DNA from: Congzhengia sp045576635
GTDB lineage: Bacteria; Bacillota; Clostridia; UBA1381; UBA9506
DNA: 53,170 nt
Assembly: GCA_045576635.1 (NCBI GenBank)
Contig: JAZNGT010000001.1
Coordinates: 1-53,170 of the forward strand
Direction: 5' to 3'
Below the pieces are notes generated by a model. It did not search any database, had not been told where the DNA came from, and saw nothing but the letters and a program-made list of their open reading frames with translations. Every line of letters starts with the position of its first letter. Within the stretch, counting starts at the first letter, position 1. Positions 40,605-49,629 of the stretch are shown here, one piece after another. Both the position numbers and the translations under genes were made by a program.

Positions 40605-43043
40605 ATGGCAGAAAAGCAGAAAAAAAGGTTAAAACGCCCTAAAAATACTACAAAAAGTGCACCGAAACAAACTACAGTTAATCCGCGTACAGAAGAGTTT
40701 ATTTCTCTTTTTACACTAGTAGGCGGCATTTTGCTTTGCGTATTTTTATATTTCCCCGAAGGATTTGTAGGCTCTTTTATTCGTGATATTGCAATTGGTC
40801 TTTTTGGCTGGCCGGTGTATTTAACACCAATTCTTCTTATTGTAAACGGAATTCATAAAGCAGCCCGCAAAAACTATGAACTCCACAGACCGAAATATTT
40901 TATTATCACAGGTGGGCTCGGTGTATTATCGGTTCTCACACACGTTACTACTGTACCAAAAGAAAATCCCCTCTCCTTTGGATGTATGATGCAAAACTAC
41001 TCCCAGGGAACAGATGCCGTGGGCGGCGGTCTTTTAGGTGGCTTTGTTGCTGATTTGCTGCGTGCACTCATTGGACAAGTTGCATCTGTAATCGTTACTG
41101 TTACTGCAATCATTGTAGTTACAATGATGCTTGTGAACTGGTCGCCCGTAAAGGTACTTCTCCGCTCTATTTTAAAAACATATGCAAAAACAAATGCAGC
41201 AAGAGAATCTGTAAAATCGTATACAGAAAACGAGCAGAAAAAAGCAAGCAAATCAAGTGACAACGGTATGGTTTTTCCTGATTTTTCTAATGAAGAACTT
41301 GGACTTAAAACTGAAGAAGGTAAAAAACTAAAAGGTAAAGCAAAAAAAGTAAGTGTAGAAAAAATTGAAGAACTCGATGAAACAGATGGAATTGATAAAA
41401 TCATCGAAAAAGCCGTTCCTGAATACGAGAACGATTCTAATAAACTTGATTCTGCAAAGAGAGACCTTTCTGATACGCACGAAGATTTTTCAGACGAAGA
41501 AAATTTTGACGACGTAAATGACAAAGTGGTAGATGCACCACAGCGTCTTACCGGCATGGTAGATGTTTCGGAAGAATTAGAGGACGTGTACGAGCGTATC
41601 CCCTACACCTTCCCGTCTGTTTCACTGTTAAATGATGGAAATACAATTGGCGAAGATGCAAATTCCAGAACAGAACTTCGTGAAACCGCACAGAAACTCA
41701 TTGCAACTTTAAAAAGTTTTAATGTTGATGCAAAACTTTTAAACGTAAGCAAAGGCCCTGCCGTTACGAGATATGAACTGATGCTTGGAGAAGGTATCAA
41801 AGTAAGCAAAGTTGTAGGACTTGCAAATGACTTAGCGCTCCGTCTTGCTGCACCAAGCGTAAGAATTGAGCCGGTACCGGGAAAAGAAGCAATCGGTATT
41901 GAAATCCCCAACAAAGCAGTTAGCGTGGTACACATTAAAGACGTGTTGGATTCTGACGATTTTCGTAATTTCAAATCAACACTTGCATTTGCAATGGGTA
42001 AAGATATTTCCGGCAAAAATGTTGTCTTTGACTTAACACGTATGCCACACGTGCTCATTGCAGGCTCTACCGGTTCCGGTAAGAGTGTATGTATTAACAC
42101 GCTCATTACAAGTTTAATTTACAAAGCAGACCCGAATGATGTAAAACTTTTGATGGTTGACCCGAAAGTTGTTGAACTCGGTATTTATAACGGTATTCCA
42201 CATCTTTTAATCCCCGTTGTAACCGAACCGAGACGTGCATCCGGCGCACTCTACTGGGCAGTTCAGGAAATGCTCCGTCGTTATACGCTTTTTGCTGAAA
42301 ACAATGTGCGTGACATTACAGGCTACAACAAAATGATTACCACAGCGGGCGGTGAAAACACGCTTCCCCATATCGTAATTATCATAGACGAGCTTGCAGA
42401 CCTTATGATGGTTGCACCTAATGAAGTAGAAGATTCCATTTGCCGTTTAGCGCAGATGGCGCGTGCCGCAGGTATGCATCTTGTCATTGCAACACAGCGT
42501 CCGTCTGTTGACGTTATCACAGGTCTTATTAAAGCAAACGTACCGTCACGTATTGCGTTTGCCGTATCTTCGCACATCGATAGCCGTACCATTTTAGATA
42601 GCGGCGGTGCTGAAAAACTCCTCGGTCGCGGCGATATGCTCTTTAAACCTGTCGGCGCATCAAAGCCATTAAGAATTCAGGGTGCATTCATCGATGACAA
42701 AGAAGTTGAGCGCATTGTTGAATTTATCAAACAAGGCTCCGAGGCAAAATACGATGAAGATATCATCGAAAAAATTGACGCAGGAAAACCTGTAAATGTT
42801 ACAGATGAACTTTCTGACCCAAGCGATAATGACGAACTTTTGCCGAGAGCAATCGAAATTGCAGTCGAAACCGGTAAGATTTCCGCATCCCATCTCCAAA
42901 GACGTTTAAAAGTCGGTTTTTCACGCGCATCCCGCATGATAGACCAGATGCAGGAACGCGGTATTATAAGTCCGCCGGACGGCAGCAAACCACGTGAGGT
43001 TTTAATCAGTAAAGAAGATTATTTAGAAATGTCAATGCAATAG
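40605..43043 (+). CDS. DNA translocase FtsK/SpoIIIE
   Basis: An 812-residue hexameric DNA pump that clears chromosomes from the division or sporulation septum. The N-terminus has about four membrane helices (from LFTLVGGILLCVFLYF at about 35 to VASVIVTVTAIIVVTMMLV at about 165-180). An acidic linker (about 200-330) follows. The motor has an alpha domain (VSKGPAVTRYELMLGEGIKV), Walker A IAGSTGSGKSVCIN (about 485) and Walker B HIVIIIDELADLMM. The gamma winged helix at the C-terminus (ASHLQRRLKVGFSRASRMIDQMQERGIIS) reads orientation sequences. Sequence alone does not separate FtsK from SpoIIIE. ygiQ follows after 10 bp. Confidence 0.96.
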   Translation: MAEKQKKRLKRPKNTTKSAPKQTTVNPRTEEFISLFTLVGGILLCVFLYFPEGFVGSFIRDIAIGLFGWPVYLTPILLIVNGIHKAARKNYELHRPKYFIITGGLGVLSVLTHVTTVPKENPLSFGCMMQNYSQGTDAVGGGLLGGFVADLLRALIGQVASVIVTVTAIIVVTMMLVNWSPVKVLLRSILKTYAKTNAARESVKSYTENEQKKASKSSDNGMVFPDFSNEELGLKTEEGKKLKGKAKKVSVEKIEELDETDGIDKIIEKAVPEYENDSNKLDSAKRDLSDTHEDFSDEENFDDVNDKVVDAPQRLTGMVDVSEELEDVYERIPYTFPSVSLLNDGNTIGEDANSRTELRETAQKLIATLKSFNVDAKLLNVSKGPAVTRYELMLGEGIKVSKVVGLANDLALRLAAPSVRIEPVPGKEAIGIEIPNKAVSVVHIKDVLDSDDFRNFKSTLAFAMGKDISGKNVVFDLTRMPHVLIAGSTGSGKSVCINTLITSLIYKADPNDVKLLMVDPKVVELGIYNGIPHLLIPVVTEPRRASGALYWAVQEMLRRYTLFAENNVRDITGYNKMITTAGGENTLPHIVIIIDELADLMMVAPNEVEDSICRLAQMARAAGMHLVIATQRPSVDVITGLIKANVPSRIAFAVSSHIDSRTILDSGGAEKLLGRGDMLFKPVGASKPLRIQGAFIDDKEVERIVEFIKQGSEAKYDEDIIEKIDAGKPVNVTDELSDPSDNDELLPRAIEIAVETGKISASHLQRRLKVGFSRASRMIDQMQERGIISPPDGSKPREVLISKEDYLEMSMQ

Positions 43044-43053
43044 GAATACGATT

Positions 43054-45006
43054 ATGATATACGCAGACAAAGGCTTTTTGCCCGTTTCAAAAGAGGATAT
43101 GGAGTATTTAGGCTGGGAAGAACTTGATTTTCTCTACATCACCGGCGACGCATATGTCGACCATCCTAGTTTTGCCCACGCCATTATATCGCGTGTTTTA
43201 ACTGCAAACGGTTACCGCGTGGGTATTGTCGCGCAGCCCGATATCAATACACAAAAATCCATTACCGTAATGGGTACGCCGCGTCTTGGCGTATTAATCA
43301 GTGCCGGAAACATGGACTCTATGGTAAACCATTATTCCGTTTCGAAAAAGAGGCGTCAAAAAGATGCCTACTCTCCCGGCGGAAAAATGGGTTTACGTCC
43401 TGACAGAGCCACGATTGTTTACAGCAATTTGGCAAGGCGTACATTTGGTAAAATTCCGATTTTAATTGGAGGAATTGAGGCAAGTCTCCGCCGTTTTGCA
43501 CATTATGATTACTGGCAGGATTCTGTACGCCGTTCTATTTTGGATGACTCCGGTGCAGATATCTTAATGTACGGCATGGGCGAAAATTCTATTTTGGAAC
43601 TTGCACGTGCACTAGATCACGGCGCTGATGTAAAAAAACTCCGCTCCGTGCGCGGAACGTGCTATTTTACAAATGACATTTCAGGGCTTAAAAATTATAT
43701 TGAACTTCCCTCTTTTCAAGATGTTAAAGAAGATAAATATAAGTATGCATTGGCAGAAAAACAAGCACACGAAGAACAAGACCCCATCCGCGGAAAGACG
43801 CTTGTCCAAAAGCACGGAGATAGATTTTTAGTACAACTCCCTCCATCTCTTCCACTTACACAAAAACAACTTGACAACGTATACGAACTTCCCTACAAAA
43901 GAACGTATCACCCGATGTATGAATCCATTGGAAAAATTCCGGCAATCGAAGAAGTGCAGTTTAGTCTAAACTCTGTTCGCGGCTGTTTTGGAGCGTGCAA
44001 TTTCTGCGCACTTACGTTTCATCAGGGCAGAATCGTTCAGGCAAGAAGCAACCATTCGTTAGAAAAAGAAGCGGATGTGTTAATTTCGCATCCCGACTTT
44101 AAAGGATATATTCACGACGTTGGCGGACCAACTGCAAACTTTAAGCACACCGCATGCGAAAAGCAGAAAAAAGCCGGCACATGCAAAGAAAGGCAATGCT
44201 TATATCCTAAGCCGTGCAAAAACTTAAACGCAGACCACAGCGAATATTTGGACCTTTTGCGCACACTACGCAAAAAAGAAGGTGTAAAAAAGGTTTTTGT
44301 GCGCTCAGGTATTCGTTTTGACTACCTGTTAGAAGATGAAAACGATGCATTTTTTACAGAACTTGTAAAACATCACATCAGCGGACAACTGAAAGTTGCA
44401 CCGGAACATGTTTCTAAAAACGTGCTCCGCTACATGGGAAAACCAAGCCGCGAAGTATATGATAAGTTTTGTGAAAAGTTTTATGCTACCAATAAAAAAC
44501 TAAAAAAAGAACAATATTTGGTGCCTTATTTAATGTCAAGCCATCCCGGAAGCACCTTAGATGATGCAATTGAACTTGCACTCTATTTAAAGGAGCACAA
44601 TCTCACGCCGCAACAAGTCCAGGACTTCTACCCCACGCCGGGTACAATTTCGACCTGTATGTTTTACACCGGTATCGACCCCATCACGTTAAAACCTGTG
44701 TATGTTGCAAAAAGTCCGGAAGAAAAGGCGATGCAAAGGGCGCTACTTCAATACAAAAATCCGTCAAACTATCATTTGGTCCTGAATGCCTTAAAAAAGG
44801 CAGGACGGGAGGATTTAATCGGGTTTTCAAATCATTGCTTAATAAGACCAAAACATAAATACGAAGGAGAAAAAGAAAATGGCAGCAAAAATATTGGACG
44901 GCAAGGCCGTGTCCACGAGAATAAAAACCGAACTCAAAGCAGAAGTGGAAACTCTAAAAAAAGAAGGAATCAAACCAGCTCTCGCAGTCATCATCGTGGG
45001 AGATGA
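43054..45006 (+). CDS. ygiQ: YgiQ-type radical SAM protein with C-terminus overlapping folD
   Basis: A 650-residue radical SAM enzyme of the YgiQ (UPF0313) family, of unknown reaction. The N-terminal domain has FLYITGDAYVDHPSF and FGKIPILIGGIEASLRRFAHYDYW. The radical SAM cluster motif is CFGACNFC (about 311-318). A second Cys-rich loop is CEKQKKAGTCKERQC and CKN (about 370-390), with KVAPEHVS and YLMSSHPGSTLDDA after it. Family similarity seems to end near NHCLIRPKHKYEGE (about 605). The final 43 residues are translated from the folD reading frame region shifted by one base and are basic and Ser/Asn/Arg-rich. The 128-bp overlap with folD is unusually long. Confidence 0.9.
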   Translation: MIYADKGFLPVSKEDMEYLGWEELDFLYITGDAYVDHPSFAHAIISRVLTANGYRVGIVAQPDINTQKSITVMGTPRLGVLISAGNMDSMVNHYSVSKKRRQKDAYSPGGKMGLRPDRATIVYSNLARRTFGKIPILIGGIEASLRRFAHYDYWQDSVRRSILDDSGADILMYGMGENSILELARALDHGADVKKLRSVRGTCYFTNDISGLKNYIELPSFQDVKEDKYKYALAEKQAHEEQDPIRGKTLVQKHGDRFLVQLPPSLPLTQKQLDNVYELPYKRTYHPMYESIGKIPAIEEVQFSLNSVRGCFGACNFCALTFHQGRIVQARSNHSLEKEADVLISHPDFKGYIHDVGGPTANFKHTACEKQKKAGTCKERQCLYPKPCKNLNADHSEYLDLLRTLRKKEGVKKVFVRSGIRFDYLLEDENDAFFTELVKHHISGQLKVAPEHVSKNVLRYMGKPSREVYDKFCEKFYATNKKLKKEQYLVPYLMSSHPGSTLDDAIELALYLKEHNLTPQQVQDFYPTPGTISTCMFYTGIDPITLKPVYVAKSPEEKAMQRALLQYKNPSNYHLVLNALKKAGREDLIGFSNHCLIRPKHKYEGEKENGSKNIGRQGRVHENKNRTQSRSGNSKKRRNQTSSRSHHRGR

Positions 45007-45736
45007 TCCGGCTTCTAAAATATATGTAAGAAACAAAAAACTTGCATGCGAGTTTTGTGGAATCGAATCGTTAGAATATGCACTTCCTGCCGAAACTACA
45101 CAGGAAGAACTTTTAAAACTCATTGACACCTTAAATCACGACAACAATGTAAGCGGAATATTGTGTCAACTTCCGCTTCCGAAAGGACTCGATGAAGAAG
45201 CAGTTATAAATGCAATTTCGCCCTTAAAAGACGTTGATGCATTTCATCCATCCAATGTGGGTAAAATTATGATTGGTAACTTTGACTTTTTGCCCTGCAC
45301 ACCGGCAGGTGTTATGGAACTTATTAAAGAAAGCGGCATTGATGTAACCGGTAAAAAATGCGTTGTTGTAGGAAGAAGCAACATTGTAGGCAAGCCCATG
45401 TCTATGCTTTTACTTCACAAAAACGGAACCGTTACTGTTTGTCATTCACGCACAAAAGATTTAAAGGCAGAATGCAAAGAGGCTGATATTTTAGTTGCAG
45501 CAGTTGGCGTACCCGAACTTATCCGCGGCGATATGATAAAGATGGGCGCTGTTGTAATCGACGTTGGTATGAACAGACTCCCAGACAAAAAATTAGTTGG
45601 CGATGTAGCATATGACGAAGCATATGAAAAAGCAAGTGCAATCACACCCGTACCCGGTGGCGTAGGTCCTATGACGATTGCAATGCTTATGAAAAATACT
45701 GTAAAGGCTGCCCTTTTAAATCAGACGGGCAAATAA
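44879..45736 (+). CDS. folD: Methylenetetrahydrofolate dehydrogenase/cyclohydrolase
   Basis: FolD interconverts 5,10-methylene-, methenyl- and 10-formyl-tetrahydrofolate. The 285 residues show the family motifs VGDDPASKIYVRNKKLAC (catalytic Tyr and Lys), ILCQLPLPKGLD, DVDAFHPSNVGK, FLPCTPAGVMELI, CVVVGRSNIVGKPMSMLL (NADP site, about 160), and ITPVPGGVGPMTIAMLMKNT at the end. The ATG at 44879 follows GGAGAAAAAGAAA and matches the family N-terminus. The start therefore lies inside ygiQ. Confidence 0.97.
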   Translation: MAAKILDGKAVSTRIKTELKAEVETLKKEGIKPALAVIIVGDDPASKIYVRNKKLACEFCGIESLEYALPAETTQEELLKLIDTLNHDNNVSGILCQLPLPKGLDEEAVINAISPLKDVDAFHPSNVGKIMIGNFDFLPCTPAGVMELIKESGIDVTGKKCVVVGRSNIVGKPMSMLLLHKNGTVTVCHSRTKDLKAECKEADILVAAVGVPELIRGDMIKMGAVVIDVGMNRLPDKKLVGDVAYDEAYEKASAITPVPGGVGPMTIAMLMKNTVKAALLNQTGK

Positions 45737-45757
45737 TTTTAAAACAGGAGAAAGTGT

Positions 45758-46753
45758 ATGTCTGAAAACATTTTAGATGTATCTGACGTAAATATCGGTC
45801 TTTTATTCGGCGATTTCGATGCAAATATAAAACTTATCGAAAAAGAACTTGGCGTTTCTGTGTCCGCACGTGGCGGTGTTTTAAAAATTACCGGTGACGA
45901 GGGCGCTGTAACGCTTGCAAGTCGCGTAATTGCCATTCTTTCTGAAACAGTTAAGCGCGGGGATGCGTTAAGCGAACAGAAAATTATGTATACCATCGCA
46001 CTTGCAACAGAGGGCGAAGAAAAAAGTCTTGATGCACTAGGAAGCGACTGTGTTTGCGTTACCGCAAAGGGAAAACCGATTAAAAGTAAAACACTCGGTC
46101 AGAAAGCGTATATCGACGCAATGCGGAATAATACCATTGTCTTTGGCATTGGTCCTGCCGGAACCGGTAAGACATATCTTGCCGTCGCAAATGCAGTAAC
46201 ATTGTTTCGAAAAAAAGAAATCAGCCGTATTATCATTACAAGACCCGCAGTTGAAGCCGGCGAAAAATTAGGTTTTCTGCCCGGCGATTTACAAAACAAG
46301 GTTGACCCTTATTTAAGACCGCTCCACGATGCCCTCTATGACATGATCGGTATGGAAAGTTACAACAGTTATGTTGAAAAAGGTATGATTGAAGTGGCTC
46401 CGCTTGCTTATATGCGCGGCAGAACCTTAGACAACGCATATATTATTTTAGACGAAGCACAGAACACAACACCCGAACAAATGAAAATGTTTTTAACACG
46501 TATTGGTTTTGGTTCAAAGGCTGTCATCACGGGTGACGTTACACAGATTGACCTTCCGGACGGAAAACGTTCGGGACTTGTGGAAGCGGCTAAAATTTTG
46601 TCCGGTATTGATGACATTGCGTTCTGTTCATTTTCACACAAAGACGTTGTAAGGCATCCATTAGTTATGAAAATCATTCAGGCTTATGAGAAACACAGTC
46701 AAAAACAAGCAACACGTGCCCAAACAAAGCGGAAAGGAAGTTATGAAAGATGA
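45758..46753 (+). CDS. phoH: PhoH-like ATPase
   Basis: A 331-residue PhoH-family P-loop protein. An N-terminal KH-like region (about 10-70) precedes the ATPase domain with Walker A FGIGPAGTGKTYLA (near 129), ITRPAVEAGEKLGFLPGDLQNKVDPYLRPL, Walker B YIILDEAQNTTPEQMKMFLTR and TGDVTQIDLPDG. Members are linked to RNA metabolism. The end overlaps ybeY by 4 bp, and the phoH-ybeY pair is widely conserved, which supports a joint role in rRNA processing. Confidence 0.94.
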   Translation: MSENILDVSDVNIGLLFGDFDANIKLIEKELGVSVSARGGVLKITGDEGAVTLASRVIAILSETVKRGDALSEQKIMYTIALATEGEEKSLDALGSDCVCVTAKGKPIKSKTLGQKAYIDAMRNNTIVFGIGPAGTGKTYLAVANAVTLFRKKEISRIIITRPAVEAGEKLGFLPGDLQNKVDPYLRPLHDALYDMIGMESYNSYVEKGMIEVAPLAYMRGRTLDNAYIILDEAQNTTPEQMKMFLTRIGFGSKAVITGDVTQIDLPDGKRSGLVEAAKILSGIDDIAFCSFSHKDVVRHPLVMKIIQAYEKHSQKQATRAQTKRKGSYER

Positions 46754-47238
46754 TTCGACTTGAATGGGAAAACGACCAGTCCGCAATTGAGATTTCAGAT
46801 GAAATCATAGAAACATTACACAAGGCAATCGAAAAAACTTTGGAATACGAATCATTTTTAGATCCTTGCGAAATAAGCCTTACCTTTACAGATAACAACG
46901 GCATACATGAGCAAAATCTTCTGTCGCGCGGTATTGACCGCCCGACAGATGTGCTTTCTTTTCCACTTTTAGAGTGTGAAGAGGATGGAACGCTCGTTAT
47001 TTATGATGAAGACTATACAGACGGTTTTGTCGCACTTGGTGACATTTTAATTTCGGCAGAACGTGCAAAAGAACAAGCCGAAGAATACGGACACACTTTT
47101 TTGCGTGAAGTTGCGTTTTTAACCGTCCACTCGATGCTCCACCTTTTAGGCTATGATCACGAAAAAGGCATTGAAGAAGAAAAAGAAATGTTTCAAAAAC
47201 AAGATGAAATTTTAAATTTTCTTGGAATCGTAAGATAA
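46750..47238 (+). CDS. ybeY: Endoribonuclease YbeY
   Basis: YbeY is a metal-dependent endoribonuclease for 16S rRNA maturation and ribosome quality control. The 162 residues carry the conserved zinc motif HSMLHLLGYDH near residue 130, preceded by RPTDVLSFPLLE and ALGDILISAERAKEQAEEYGHTFLREVAFLTVH. All three histidines of the HxxxHxxxxxH pattern are present. The start overlaps phoH by ATGA. Confidence 0.96.
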   Translation: MIRLEWENDQSAIEISDEIIETLHKAIEKTLEYESFLDPCEISLTFTDNNGIHEQNLLSRGIDRPTDVLSFPLLECEEDGTLVIYDEDYTDGFVALGDILISAERAKEQAEEYGHTFLREVAFLTVHSMLHLLGYDHEKGIEEEKEMFQKQDEILNFLGIVR

Positions 47239-47255
47239 AATAAGGGAGAACAAAT

Positions 47256-47846
47256 ATGAATAAAACAAAGTACTATTTTTTGCCGTTTTTAGACAATTTA
47301 CTTGCCGTTTTAATTAGTCTGTTATTTACAGCGTTTTTTGGCTCTTGGTTTACATTTAAACCGTTTGCTTTCCTGGCGGGTACACTTTTTACCTTAACTA
47401 TGTGTGGCCTTATCTATTCAAGAATGTGGAAATTAAGCCGCAAAAACACGCGTTATGGGTACGACCTTACAAACGCAGACTGCGTTAAATTTATTTTACC
47501 ACTGGTGCTTTTTAGTCTAGCGCTCGTTTTAACATACCTTCTGGCAGATAAAAACATACTACCCTTTAAGGAAAATCATATCAAAACCTATTACACTTTT
47601 CCCGACAATTTACCAAGAGTTCCGGTGCACATAACTGATTTTGATTACGTAACAGTTTTTGTGAGATTTTGGTTTACTTATATGACGCCGTTTTCCCTAA
47701 GTACAAATTCATATCTTTTACTTTTGGCGCCGGTTCTTATGTTCGCATCCGGAATGCTTGGCTTTAAACTCGGCTCAGAAAATAAAGAAGTATTGGTTGG
47801 AACAGCAAAAGTAATCGACAAGGTAAAAGAAAAATTTAATGAGTAA
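47256..47846 (+). CDS. Membrane protein of unknown function
   Basis: A 196-residue protein with about four membrane helices (LPFLDNLLAVLISLLFTAFFG, FAFLAGTLFTLTMCGLIY, FILPLVLFSLALVLTYLLA, YLLLLAPVLMFASGMLGF) and one external, Phe/Tyr-rich loop of about 50 residues between helices three and four. The C-terminus is charged. I do not recognise the family. It follows ybeY by 17 bp after AGGGAG and is closed by a terminator. Confidence 0.8.
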   Translation: MNKTKYYFLPFLDNLLAVLISLLFTAFFGSWFTFKPFAFLAGTLFTLTMCGLIYSRMWKLSRKNTRYGYDLTNADCVKFILPLVLFSLALVLTYLLADKNILPFKENHIKTYYTFPDNLPRVPVHITDFDYVTVFVRFWFTYMTPFSLSTNSYLLLLAPVLMFASGMLGFKLGSENKEVLVGTAKVIDKVKEKFNE

Positions 47847-47861
47847 AGTGTAGATAAAACA

Positions 47862-47895
47862 AAAAAAGTTGCAGCATATTTGCTGCAACTTTTTT
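47862..47895. terminator. bidirectional terminator after the membrane protein gene
   Basis: A 10-bp stem (47867-47876 with 47881-47890) with TATT loop, flanked by A run and T run, between convergent transcripts. Confidence 0.9.
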
Positions 47896-47904
47896 ATTTT
47901 AAAA

Positions 47905-49593
47905 TTACCATATTTTTTTCGGCGGAATTAAAGGTACAGGAGATTCTCCCACGAACGGAATTTCGCCATAAATACCTTCAACACACGCCTGCATAAGATC
48001 AGGACTTAGACCATACGTATTGACGAATGTATTTGCATTTTCTAAAATATCATAATGTGTATACTGATATCCAAAAGACACTGCAATTGATTTTTCTTTG
48101 CCTGCTGTGAAAGCATGGATGTAGGTTTTCAGTTCTTTATCATAAAGTCCAGGTGCACCCATCGGCATATGCATCGCATAAAAGATTGCATAAACAATCA
48201 AATCACTGCTTTGTGCAATTTCAGCCATTTCGTCATTGCTGGAAAGTCTTCTCTGCAATCTGACATTTGCACCCCTTGCCTCAAATTGCGGTTTCAAATA
48301 TTTTTCCAAATCATCATAGAAAAAGTCTACGTGAGCTGAACAAATAATAGTTACATTTTTGATTTTATCCTTTTGAATCGGTAAAAAGTTTTCTCTGTCA
48401 CGAATCAAAGTAACTGCGTTTCTTGCAACCTTTATGTTCAATTCTTTTGTTTTGGGTGCTTCAATTTCAGATGTGCTCTTTATGTGTCTGTATCCGTCTT
48501 CAAACATGCCAAGTTTTTCTTTCATATCTAAAACGCGCTGACATGCATCATCAATTCTGCTTTCAGAAATTCTGCCATCCTGCACTGCTTTTTCAATAAT
48601 TTTACCGGTATTTCTCTGTACACCTAAGATAACGTCATTTCCAGCATTTACCAAGCGGACAATCAGTTCTTCATACGGGAACAATGAGTAAAGACCTGCC
48701 ATTACAATACCGTCTGTAATAACTACACCCTTAAAGCCCATCTTCTCTTTTAAGAGGTCTGTTATAATCTTTTTAGAAATTGTTGACGGAATATATCTTC
48801 CCTCAATCATTTCATCATCAACAGCAGGAAATCCCTTATGGCCGACCATTACAGAGTAAACACCATTATCAATGAGCGCCTGGAATACTCTGCCCTGATC
48901 CTCCCACCATTCATCATAACTTGAATCAAGGTAGGTTGGACAAAAATGAGAATCTCGCATATCCTGGCTTTTCGGATTACCACCCGGAAAATGTTTTGCA
49001 GTAGCTGCAACTCCTTCTGACTGCATACCTAGCGCATGCGCTGTTGCAAGTTTAATTGTTTTATCGGGGTCAGAAGAATACGCTCTCAAAATTTGATGGG
49101 AACGCGGGTTGGTCATATCAACAACAGGTGTCCATCTCCAATTTACGCCTGCACAGCGCAGTTCTCTTGCAATTGCTGCGCCCATTTCGTATGCAAGTTC
49201 CTCAGAGTTTGCTGCACCCATTGCAGTAGGACGGCAAGTTGTGGTAAGATCCGTAAATAGCGAACCCGCACCTTCTGTTTCTGCGTCTAATGCTGTAAGA
49301 GCCGGAATTTTATAAACATCAGACTCTTCTTGAATCCACTGACCGAATTCTTTACTGTCAACCGGTTCTTTTAAGCCTTCGGCGATATCAACTGTTACAC
49401 CGCGGGTTGCGCGACTTGTCTGTGCCCACAATACACCAAATTTTTCATTTCTTAAAATTTCGTCACGTTCTTCACGTGTTCTTACTAAATTGTTATCTAC
49501 TTCACCCTTGCGGTTTATTAAATCCTGATAACATAAAAGCATCTGCCCGATTTTTTCTTGCAAAGTTAACTCAGATAATAACGGTTTCTTCAT
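47905..49593 (-). CDS. GH3 glycosidase, NagZ-like (paralogue 2)
   Basis: A 562-residue glycoside hydrolase family 3 enzyme. The (beta/alpha)8 domain shows LTLQEKIGQMLLCYQ, GAGSLFTDLTTTC, RELRCAGVNWRWTPVVDM, AATAKHFPGGNPKSQDMRDSHF, VMVGHKGFPAVDD and the nucleophile Asp region FKGVVITDGIVMAGLYS. The Asp-x-His of RDSHF resembles the general acid/base dyad of NagZ-type beta-N-acetylglucosaminidases, so a hexosaminidase is my first guess. A C-terminal alpha/beta domain follows (about 390-562). There is no signal peptide, so it acts in the cytoplasm. It follows its paralogue by 36 bp with no promoter between them. Confidence 0.9.
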   Translation of the reverse strand: MKKPLLSELTLQEKIGQMLLCYQDLINRKGEVDNNLVRTREERDEILRNEKFGVLWAQTSRATRGVTVDIAEGLKEPVDSKEFGQWIQEESDVYKIPALTALDAETEGAGSLFTDLTTTCRPTAMGAANSEELAYEMGAAIARELRCAGVNWRWTPVVDMTNPRSHQILRAYSSDPDKTIKLATAHALGMQSEGVAATAKHFPGGNPKSQDMRDSHFCPTYLDSSYDEWWEDQGRVFQALIDNGVYSVMVGHKGFPAVDDEMIEGRYIPSTISKKIITDLLKEKMGFKGVVITDGIVMAGLYSLFPYEELIVRLVNAGNDVILGVQRNTGKIIEKAVQDGRISESRIDDACQRVLDMKEKLGMFEDGYRHIKSTSEIEAPKTKELNIKVARNAVTLIRDRENFLPIQKDKIKNVTIICSAHVDFFYDDLEKYLKPQFEARGANVRLQRRLSSNDEMAEIAQSSDLIVYAIFYAMHMPMGAPGLYDKELKTYIHAFTAGKEKSIAVSFGYQYTHYDILENANTFVNTYGLSPDLMQACVEGIYGEIPFVGESPVPLIPPKKIW

Positions 49594-49629
49594 GATTTTA
49601 TTCTCCTTCTTAATCAGTAAATTGTCTTA

